DNA from: Serripes groenlandicus
Taxonomy: Eukaryota; Mollusca; Bivalvia; Cardiida; Cardiidae
Assembly: GCA_031761405.1 (NCBI GenBank)
Contig: JASEVX010000008.1
Location: 74,878,014 to 74,942,013, forward strand
DNA: 64,000 nucleotides
Direction: 5' to 3'
Shown: positions 12,701 through 24,700 of the stretch, piece after piece
Numbering within the stretch: position 1 is the first letter of the stretch
Layout of the letters: every line of letters starts with the position of its first letter
Translations under genes and position numbers: made by a program
Notes under the pieces: generated by a model
Seen by the model: the letters and a program-made list of their open reading frames with translations, nothing else
Told to the model about the DNA's origin: nothing
The model's database searches: none

Positions 12701-15700
12701 GAAAGGGTTAACTACACCCAGCATATCAAAACTGGACCAGCCTTGTAAAAACCAAATTAACTCTTTCGCACTTACAACAAATTTGTAGTTGGACAAGTTT
12801 GCAAACGTCCTCGTTAGTGAAATTATATTTATTAAATAAGAGTTGAAAACATGGTGAAAAGGAGAAACTGCTTTCATAAGAGTAATATGCCATTTTCAAT
12901 TATATCACTTAACCCTTTCCCTCATACGACAATTCTGCAGCAGAAAACTTTGAACAAATTTTGTCAAAACATAGAAAATCTCCATAATTGAATGGATAAC
13001 CTATGACAAAAAGTGGAAAACATTGTGGCAAAAGGAGAAATTGCACGTTTTGTGCAATTTCTTCTTTTGTCACTATGTTTTCAAAAAGCCGTCGGCTGCA
13101 GAGGCGTCAGAAAGCGTTAAAGGGAGTTACCAAAATATTTCGGGTAACTTTTCAAAGACTTCAGCTGCAGAGTTGTTGCATTTCGGAAGGGTTAACTCAC
13201 AATAATTCCCTTATTACCATACCATAAATCTGCAGCAGATGGCATTGGAAACATTGCGGCAAAACTATGAAAAAACCCTAATAAAGCAAGTGTTCTCACT
13301 GAAAGAGTTGAAAACACTTTGGCAAAAGGAAAAATTGCTTGTTTTGAGCCATTTCTCCTTTTGTCAGAAAGCGTCTATATGTGGAAAAGGGTTATGGTTT
13401 AAATAATATTTTTATGTAAATCCCTGAATTAACCAAATTATTTCTACTTTCTTATTCCAGACTCAATCCCAGTACAACCGTAGTCGATCTTTGTCAGGGG
13501 GAACCATGCAAACTAATCCACAGAGGTTTTCCTTCAATGACTCGCAGTTTGCTGGGAACCCGGCCTTGGCAGGAATGTTCAGCTCGCAGCAACAGCAGCA
13601 GTTGTTTCAACAAAATCGTGGGAACCAGATTCTGCGCCAGATGAGCATGCCTGGTTGGTTCTAACTTTGTACTTGTGGCTGAAAAAGCAAACACTCTACC
13701 CTGTTTGTTAACCCTTTCCCTCATTCGACAATTCTGCAGCAGACCACTTTGGACATGTTTGTCAAAAAATAGAAAATCTCTATAATTGAATGGATAACCT
13801 ATGACTAAAAGTGGAAAACATGCAGCAGACGGCTTTTTGAAAACATAGTGACATAAGAAGAAATTGCTCAAAACGAGCAATTTCTCCTTTTGCCACAATG
13901 TTTTCCACTTTTAGTCATCCATTCAATTATAGAGAATTTCTATTTTTTGACAAAAAAAATTCAAAGTCGTCTGCTGCAAAATTGTCGTATGAGGGAAAGA
14001 GTTAAGGCCAGAAACAATAAGCTTTACAGGCATGTTTGCCAAATTGAGAAGTTGTGCAGCTGGGGTTTTGAGTGATGTCTCCCCCCATTGTACAGAGTTA
14101 CGACCCTTTAATTACTTTACCCTTTCCCACATGTAGACGCTTTCTGATGCCTCTGCCGCAGACAACTTTTAAAAATATTGTGACAAAAGGAGAAACTGCT
14201 CCATTTGCCACTATGTTTTCAACTCGATTCAATTGTTAAACTCAGATTTACCAGCCGAGCCCCGGTAGCGACGCGGGCTGTCAATATAGGGGTTGTGAGT
14301 TCGAATCCCGGCTCGGCCAACTTTCTTTCCGATGATTGTCAAAAGTCAATGCGACATGCATCATTCGTCTTCCACCAATGGGCTAAGTCTATGTGGAAAA
14401 GCAGCCAGTTGCTTGGGAAGATTGTTGTGTGGAGTACTGGTGTGAGAAACCAGGAAATACATGAGTAGGTGAACTGGCCGCCGTGATATAACTGAGAAAT
14501 TGCTAAAAACGGCGTTAAACCCCAATTAATCAATCAGATTTACCAAGATTTTTATTGTTTTTGCAAAAATATTGTCAAAGTCCTCTGCTGGAAATTTGAT
14601 GTATGTGGGAAAGGGTTCAAACTAGCCTACAGATTATAAATTTTGTTTGCGGAGTAATGGCTCCTGACTTTGTGTAAAAAAGGGCTTAAGTGGGGATATC
14701 TGTGTCCTGTGGTCACGTTTCGAGGATACCCTGGATGATTTGGTTCTACACTTTACCCTTTCCCTCATATAGACACTTTCTGATGCCTCTGCAGCAATTG
14801 GCTTTTTGAAAACATAGTGACAAAAGAAGAAATTGCTCAAAACGAGCAATTTCTCCGTTTGCCGCAATGTTTTCCACTTTAAGTCATAGGTTATCCATTC
14901 AATTATAGAGATTTTCTAATTTTTGACAAAATATGATCAAAGACGTCCGCTGCAGATTTGTTGTATGAGGGTTAACAGAGTGATGCTCAATTGGAGAAGA
15001 TTTACTCTGGGATTTCTATCCCTGAAGATATACAAGTGCCCAGAGCTCTGACGTTTTTCGTAAATCGCTTTTTTACCCTCTAACCCTATGTTGTGGGTAC
15101 TCAATTGAGACGATTCTTTTGAGTACCCACAACATAGGGTTTGGTTGGATAATATTAGAGATATTGAGGTTAAGATAGCTGTAATCTTCCTTATCTGGAC
15201 CTCTGCATGATGGGCCGATAACAAACACTTCATAATGCTCTTGTTGTTCTTTTGTTAGGAAACCCTTTTGTACATTTAACAAATCCGCAGCAGGATTCAT
15301 CTAGACGAAAAAGTAGAAACTTTCTATAAAGGAAGATACAATTATTGAATAAAAGATGAAAACATTGTGGCAAAAGGAGAAATTGCTTCTCCTTTTGCTA
15401 CATTATTTTCAAAAGTCGTCCGCTGCAGAAACATGTGGGAAAGGGTAAATATCACTTGTGAGAGAATTCCAGATCATATGGTTTAGTAGGATGATAAGAG
15501 AGATATTGTGGGAGAAAAAAAAGAGCTTTCCCTATATACCCCACCCCTCCTTATCTGGACCTCTGCGGTAAATAAAATTCTTTATATTACAGGAAGGGGA
15601 TCTCCGAGGGCCTCACAGAGTCCTTTTGGACCCTCAGACCCACTCCTGATGTCTCCACACAATGTGTCGCCCAACTCGCTACGGGCAGCCGGGGGTCAAC

Positions 15701-18700
15701 AGCAAGTGAGCCCGTCGTACAGTCAACAAGGAGGGATGGGCAATAATTACGGACAGACGCCAATTACGTCTCCCTCCAGTTCAATGGCTTCTCCCCAGTT
15801 CTCTCAAAGTCAGCGTCTAGTAGATATAGATCTATCCTTATTCGATAAGTAAGTGTGCGGTATAGTCCCAATTACTTGACATGTCTGGGTAGGGTTTGAT
15901 ATAAAACTGAATATCATTGGAAACGTGAGAAAAGGTTTTATTGCTTATTTTTCGACGCTTTCCACATAAAGCAATTTCCAAAGCAAAAGACTAGGAAAAT
16001 ATCTAAATAGAAATATGGAAAAAATCTAAATGAAAGTATAATCATTGTATAAAATTTCTCTTTTTACCACAATGTTTTCAAAATTCATTTGCATCAAAAG
16101 CTGTTAACATGTGTAAACATGTTATTGCAAAATAGTATGTTTTACCCTTTTACAACATTTAAACATGTTAATGGCAAAATAGTATGTTTTAACCTTTTAC
16201 AACATGTAAACATGTTAATGGCAAAATAGTATGTTTTAACCTTTTACATGTAGGTATGTTGAAGTAAAACAGAAAAAAACATTGTGGCAGCAAAACAGAA
16301 AAAACATTGTGGCAGCAAAACAGAAAAAAACATTGTGGCAATAGAACAGAACAAATGGTTCATAGTTAGCACTACTCTTGCCATAATCCTTTCATCTCTT
16401 TTTGGCTCATCTGAGCATGAAGTGCTCAAGGTGAGTTAATATGCCACGTTGAAATAATGGGAGTCATGTTGGGTGAAAATCTTGTCCGCCATATCATACT
16501 GTGCCATGGTAGACAGGCCAGTAGCACCATGGCCCTCTTGTTAACCATTTCCCACATATAGACGCTTTCTGATGCCTCTGCAGCAGACAGCTTTTTGAAA
16601 ACATAGTGACAAAAGAAGAAATTGCACAAAACGTGCAATTTCTCCTTTTGCCACAATGTTTTCCACTTTTTGTCATAGGTTATCCATTCAATTATGGAGA
16701 TTTTCTATGTTTTGACAAAAATCGTTCAAAGACGTCTGCTGCAGAATTGTTGTATGAGGGAAAGGGTTAACCATTTCCCACATAACGACAAATCTGCAGC
16801 AGGCGACTTTGGAAACGTCCTCACAAAATACGAAAAATCTCCACAAATGAGATTTTAAGTATTACAAACAGTTCAAAACAGTGTAGCATAAAGGGAAAAA
16901 TGCTCATATGAGCAATTTCTCCTTTTGCCACAATGCTTCCAAAAGTTGTGGAATCCGCCGTGGTCGAGTGGTTAGCGTCGGGGATTTCGAAACCGGGTGT
17001 CCCGGGTTCGATCCCCAGTCGCGGCACTACGGTCATGGTGGAGTGCCCCTGGGCAAGGCACATTTTCTAGAATAGTACTGGTTTGTTTACCCAGGGATCA
17101 TGAATAATTAGATTGAATTGCGCGCTAAATGACCTTAGCTGTCGATGCGCCATAAAACAATATACATTCATTCCAAAAGTTGTCTGCTGCAGATGTGTCA
17201 AAATGTGTCTATTAGTCAGAAAAGGGTTAAAAGTTTGGTGATATTCAGTTATCAAGTTACCATTATTTTGCCTAGATATTTTCGAAGTGGTCTGCTGCAG
17301 ATGTATTTAACCCTTTCCCTCATACAACAATTCTGCAGCAGACGACTTTGAACGTATTTTGTCAAAACATAGAAAATCTCTATAATTATTTGAATGGATA
17401 ATCTATGACTAAAAGTGGAAAACATTGTGTCAAAAGGAGAAATTGCTCATTTTGAGCAATTCCTTCTTTTGTCACTATGTTTCAAAAAGCTGTCTGCTAC
17501 AGAGGTGTCAGAAAGCGTCTTATATGAGGGAAAGGGTTAATAGTTCTCTAATTTCTAATTACAGTAGCAAGAAGCCCCCCGATGTACCATTGAGCGTGAC
17601 TACGCCTGCTTCAACTCACTATATAAAGCGTGAAATACGTAACCTATGTAACGCACGGACTGAACGTCACCTGCAGGCCCAGATGATGCCGCAGCAACAG
17701 TCCTCTCAGTTTATGCATCAACAACAACAACAGCAGCAACAGCAGTCGATGGACCAAGAAACCTCCGAATTGCCTTTGGATATACTTGAACAAAGTAGGT
17801 TTCACCACAAACTATAAATTATTGATGATAGTTTGAAGTGCCCTTGGACAAGGCATATTTCCTAGTTTGAAGTGCCATTGGACAAGGCACATTTCCTAGT
17901 TTGTAGTGCCCTTGGACAAGGCACATTTCCTAGTTTGACGTGCGCTTGGACAAGAAACATTTCCTAGTTTGAAGTGCGCTTGGACAAGGCACATTTTCTA
18001 GTTTGGAGTGCCCTTGGACAAGGCACATTTCCTAGTTTGAAATGTGCTTGGACAAGGCACATTTTCTAGTTTGAAGTGCCCTTGGACAAGGCACATTTCC
18101 TAGTTTGAAGTGCCCTTGGACAAGGCACATTTCCTAGTTTGAAGTGCCCTTGGACAAGGCACATTTATTAGCTTGAAGTCACATTTCCTATCCTTGTACT
18201 CGTTTCATTCATAGGGGCCTATTTGAAAAAATGAAAATGTTTACTCTATGATATAAAAAGACAAGGTATGTAACGTCCTCGTCAACTAGATTAGACCCAT
18301 GTTTGCATTTTGGTCCGATACACAATAAAAACGATGATTGAATAAGGGGCTATGTGTCGGCATGTATTTAACCCTTTCCCTCATATAGACATTTTCTGAC
18401 TACTCTGCAGCAAACAGATGTTTGAAAACATAGTGTAAAAAGAACCAATTGCTCAAAACGAGAAATTACTCGGTTTGCCACAATGTTTTCCACTTTTAGT
18501 CATAGGTTATCCATTCAATTATAGAGATTTTCTATTTTTTGACAAAATATGTTCAAAGTCATCTGCTGCATAATTGTCATATGAGGGAAAGGGTAAAAGG
18601 GACCCTAAACACTGGTCACAAGGATTTTATCTGCAAACGATTTGTTTATAATATATAATAGATTTTCTTTTCTTTTTTTTCTTCTTTTTGTATAAGCGTG

Positions 18701-21700
18701 CCAGGGCCCCTATGGTATTGTTGATAAGTATTCTGTTTCCATGAGATGCATGAAATACTGCTGTAATTGAGTGTCTTTACCATTGAACTTTTGAAATCGC
18801 AGTCCTGTCTCAGAGTGATATTTGCGACCATCTAACAAATAAGTGCTTCTGCTTGAGTTTGTAATTAACCCTTTTCCCACATACAATAAATCTGCAGCAG
18901 ACGACTTTGAACTTGTCAACTCCAAAAAATGGAAAATCTCTATAAATGATACTGTTATCATTTAACCCTTTCCCTCATACTACAATTCTGCAGCAGACGA
19001 CTCCGCACATATTTTGTCAAAAAATAGAAAATCTCTATAATTGAATGGATAACCTATGACTAAAAGTGGAAAACATTATGACAAAAGGAGAAATTGCACG
19101 TTTTGTTTTCAAAAAGCCGTCTGCTGCAGAGGCGTCAGAAAGCGTTTATATGAGGGAAAGAATTAATAGAGTTGAAATCATTGTGACAAATGGAGAAATG
19201 AATCATTATGAGCAATTTTTCCTTTTGCCACAATGATTTCAAAAGTCGTCTGCTGCAGAGGCATCAGAATTTGCTGTATGTGGGAAAGGATTAACTGGTA
19301 AAATCACAATGGACATAATTATGTTTTATATTAAGTATATAAAAGTTGCTGTGTTTTGCCACTTTGATGACACGAATATGTAGTGGGATGTAGGTATTGA
19401 TGTCAATTCATATCTTACTAATCACATGACACGAAAATTATTTCTCAATGGGAAATTTATGATTGTTCTTGTCACTGGATACTTCTATAAATACTCTCAG
19501 TATAATGTTATTTAACCCATTCCAACATACAACAAATTGTAGTAGATGACTGAAATCATCTAATTATACCCCCCTTCGAAGAAGAGGGGGTATATAGGAG
19601 TCATTGTGTCGGGGTGTCAGTCGGAAGCCATATTTTGTTCGAAGCCATATATTGTCTGGCATATTTCTTACAAACCACTGGGTGGAATTCAATAAAATTT
19701 TACATGAAGCTTCTATACCAAGAGGAGATGTGCATATCTTAAGTCTTACAATTGTATGTTATTTGACAGAGTTATGGCCCTTTTACTTAATAAGTTATGG
19801 TGTAGGTCAAGGTGCTGTTTTGGGGGTATTTATCATCTTCAGTGATAGTTTTAGTTAAATCTTGATATGAAAGTATAATTACTGCATATAAAACATTGTG
19901 GCAATTGGAGAAATTGCTCATGATGAGCAATTTCTCCTTTTGCCATGATGTTTTCAAAAGTTGTCTGCTGCAGATGCGTCCAAATAAGTAAAGAACACAA
20001 TAATGCAATGCAAACATGAAACACCAATAAAATGTAACCAACTTGTTTACAGTCAATGAAATGAGTCAAGAACACAGTAATGCAATGCAAACCCACAATT
20101 ACAAAGAGGAGCTGGTGGTACCGAAAAAGAGAGAGGAAGCCAAGACGAGATACGAGACCCTGCAGGCCTTAGCAAGCTCATGTATGTACCCATTTAATGT
20201 TTGTAGTAGTTTTAACTAGTAATTTGTGATCGCTCTGTACCCATTTAATGTTCATAATAGTTTTAACTAGTAATTTGTGATCGCCCTGTACCCATTTAAC
20301 ATTAATAATAGTTTTAACTAGTTAATGTGATAGCCCTGTACCCATTTAATGTTCATAATAGTTTTAACTAGTTAATGTTTGTGATGGCCCTGTACACATT
20401 TAACGTTCATGATTGTTTTAACTAGTTAATGTGATCGCCCTGTACCCATTTAACATTCATGATAGTTAGTTAATGAGATCGTCCTGTACCCATTTAACGT
20501 TCATAATAGTTTTAACTAGTTAATGTGATGGCCCTGTACCCATTTAATGTTAATCATAGTTTTAACTAGTTAATGTGATGGCCCTGTACCCATTTAACAT
20601 TCATGATAGTTAAAACTATTATGAACGTTAAATGGGTACAGGACGATCTCATTAACTAACTATCATGAATGTTAAATGGGTACAGGGCCATCACATTAAC
20701 TAGTTAAAACTATCATGAATGTTAAAGTTAGATTTTTGAAAACATAGTGACGAAAGAAGAAATTGCTCAAAACGAGCAATTTCTATTTTTGCCACAATGT
20801 TTTCCACTTTTAGTCATAGGTTATCCATTTCTATTTTTTGACAAACTATGTTCAAAGTCGTCTGCTGCAGAATTGTCATATGAGGGAAAGGGTTAAATAG
20901 TTATTGTGATAGCCCTCTGTCCATCCGTCAACATCTAATATTATTTGATGGCCCTTTTACTTATTATCCCCCGCTTTTTCGAAGAAAAAAAGGGGGGTTA
21001 TTAATTTTGGTTTGTCCGTCTGTCTGTCTGTCCGTCTCTCTGTCTGTCACACTTCGTTTCCGTGCAATAACTGCCACAAATGTGAACCGTTTTTTTTTCA
21101 AAAGGTTAAATGCCTTAAGGGCTAGGCCAAGTTCGATCGTCACTTTCGGCGGACTTTATTTAGTGGAGTTATGGCCCTTTATTTAACAAAAAAAGTCGTT
21201 TCATGCTGTTTCCGTGCAATAACTGCCACAAATGTGAACCGGTTTTTTTCAAACTTGGTAACAAGGTTAAATGCCTTAAGGGCTAGGCCAAGTTCGATCG
21301 TCATTTTCGGCGGACTTTATTTAGTGGAGTTATGGCCCCTTATTTAACACAAAATGTTGTTTGTTGCTGTTTCCGTGCAATAACTGCCACAAATGTGATT
21401 TTTTTTTTTTTTCAAACTTGGTAACAAGGTTAAATGCCTTAAGGGCTAGGCCAAGTTTGATCGTCACTTTCGGGGGACTTTATTCGGTGGAGTTATGGAC
21501 CCTTATTCAACAAAAAATGTTGTTTCTTGCTCTTTCCGTGCAATTACTGCCACAAATGTGATTTTTTTTTTTTTTTCAAACTTGGTAACAAGGTTAAATG
21601 CCTTAAGGGCTAGGCCAAGTTCGATCGTCACTTTCAGCGGACTTTATTCGGTGGAGTTATGGCCTCTTATTTAACAAAAAATGTTGTTTCTTGCTGTTTG

Positions 21701-24700
21701 TGGCAATAACTGCCACAAATGTGAACCGTTTTTTTTTTCAAAATTGGTTACAAGGTTAAATGCCTTAAGGGCTAGGGCTAGGCCAAGTTCGATCGTCACT
21801 TTCGGTGGACTTAATTCAGTGGAGTTATGGCCCCTTATTTAACAAAAAATGTTGTTTCTTGCTGTTTGTGGCAATAACTGCCACAAATGTGAACCGTTTT
21901 TTTTTTCAAACTTGGTAACAAGGTTAAATGCCTTAAAGGCTAGGCCAAGTTCGATCGTCACTTTCGATGGACTTTATTCGGTGGAGTTATGGCCCTTTAT
22001 TTAACAAATTCTTGTTGTTTCTGTGCAATAACTGCCATAAATGTGAACCGGTTTTTTTCAAACTTGGTAACAAGGTTAAATGCCTTAAGGGCTAGACCTA
22101 GTTCGATTGTCACTTTCGGTTTGCTGTTTCCGTGCAATAACTGCCACAAACTTGGTAACAACCTAGGCCAAGTTCGTTTAATTTACCCTGTAATACATGT
22201 TCAATAAAAAGACTACTGACATGTTTAAACCTAACCTCAACATTTTCCTACAATATTTCCTGCAAGCGGGGGATATAAATTTCATGAATTTGCTTGTTAA
22301 GTTATGGTGTAGGTCAAGGTGCTGTTTAGGGGGTATTTATCATCTTCAGTGATAGTTCTAGTTTCAAGAAATTTTCTATGATTTTACCTGCTTGTTATGA
22401 GCAATCTCTTCTTTTGTTACAATGTTTTCAAAAGGCATCTACTACAGATGTATCAAAGCGTGTGTGAATGGGTTAAACACGTACAATGTATGTCAATATT
22501 TGTTCCGAGGACCATTATCCCTTTCCCTCATACGACAATTCTGCAGCAGACGACTTTGAACTGTTTTTGTCAAAACATAGAAAATCTCCATAATTGAGCG
22601 ATAACTTATGACAAAAAGTGGAAAACATTGTGGCATAAGGAGAAATTGCACGTTCTGTGAAGAAGAAATTGCTCAAAACAAGCAATGTCTCCTTTTGCCA
22701 TAATTTTTTCCACTTTAAGTCATCCATTCAATTAAGGGATTTCCTATTGTTTGGCAAAATATGTTCAAAGTCATCTGCTGCAGAATTTTTGTATGAGGGA
22801 AAGGGTTAAAGTGATACAGCAATTTCTTTTTCAAACCTTTTCTCTGATAAAGACATAATGTTTGTTTTCAAAAGACATCTGCTACAGATGTCTCTGCATG
22901 TGGGAAACGCGTAATTAATTTAACAACATTTATTTCAGCGGACCAAGATGAAAAGGCTACGAGTTTATTCCGTAAACAACTAACGCAGCAGCAAAAACTG
23001 AGAATGGCCGCAAATTCTGCTGAAAAGATTCCCGCCAGCTTTGTGGAACCCAAACATGTGAATGTTGTTCAGAATCAGCCGAGGGTAAATAACATTCTTT
23101 TTGATATTCGTGTTTTAACAATTTCCCTCATTTGACAAATCAGCGGCAGACGACTTAACCAATTACTTCACACAAACATCATTTGACACCTGCCATTGAA
23201 CCCGACACTTTTGAAAACATTCCATTAAAAGGTGAAATTGCTCAAAACAAGCAATTCACCTTTTATTGCAATATTTTCAACTCTTTTATCAATATGAATA
23301 TTTCAATTTTCTAGATTGTTGAAATTGTTCGTCTGATGATTGTAAAGCAGACAACCTTTCATGTGAAGTAATGGGGTTAAGGTTACAATACACCAAGAAA
23401 TCCTTCTTTGTTTCCATGTAAATCGACCAGTTTCAGTCCTCAATTGTCACACTTTCTAAGCGTTTCTCATGTAGAACAACATATAGCATTGAAAAGAGTT
23501 ACCTCCTAGCTTTAAAACAATCCAAAGAAAATGTGGGGTCATGCATTTTGCAAGAAAGAACTCACCAGGCGAAAATGGTTACCGTCATTTTGGACCAAAT
23601 CGAGCCCGGACAAAACCGTTTAGCATTCTCTACTCTCACTTTCAAACAAGGTCAAAATTCTAAAAGTGATCAAATCAATAATTTCCAGTGCATCCTATAC
23701 ACATTCACATTGCATTTAGACTCAATGTCATATATTCAATACGTTCTGGTGATGGTATACACTCATTTCTAAGCAAACGAAGGTGGGTTTTTTAGGGACT
23801 ATGGTACTGTAGATCAGCAAGTCAGCGGATGTATATAGCGTAATTTGACATTTATATCTAGGCGAAATTGGGAAAATCTTTATAAATAAAAGTTTCAATA
23901 TTTCTCATTTTGTCACAATGTTTTCAAACCTTGGCTGCAGATGCGTCTACATATGAGAGCGACTTAATTGTTTAATCGGAATTTTGAGTTGCCAACCTTT
24001 GCAGGGTCATGCATATTGATGGATGGACCACTTCTCTTGTCTTTTGTATGTAGCAAGTCTCTTATTAGTAGCCAACACGATGTTGATCAGAACACTTCTT
24101 TTGCATTCTGTATTGACCCTTTCCCACATACAGCAAATTTGCAGAAGATGACTTTGATTACTTTGAAAACATAACTGGAATAAATTGTAAACTCCCTTTA
24201 AATGAAAGTACAAAAATTGAATAGAGTTGAAAACATGGTGTCGCCATGTTTTCAAAAAGCTGTCTGCTGCAGAGGCATCAGAAAGCGTCTATATGAGGGA
24301 AGCCATATTTTGACCGGCCTATTTCTTTCAAACCACTGGGTGGAATTCAATAAAATTTTACATGAAGCTTCTATACCAAGAGGAGATGTGCATATCCTAA
24401 AGGTCTTACAATTGCATGTTATTTTACAGAGTTATTGTCCTTTTACGTATTAAGTTATGGTGTAGGTCAAGGTGCTGTTTTAGGGGGTATTTATCATCTT
24501 CAGTGATAGTTCTAGTTTGTGTTGACTCTTGCAATCCGCTGTGGTCGAGTGGTTAGCGTCGGGGATTTCGAAACCGGGTGTCCCGGGTTCGATCCCTAGT
24601 CGCGGCACTACGGTCATGGTGGAGTGCCCTTGGGCAAGGCACATATTCTAGCCTAGTACTGGTTTGTTTACCCAGGGATCATGAATAAGTGAACTGTCGC

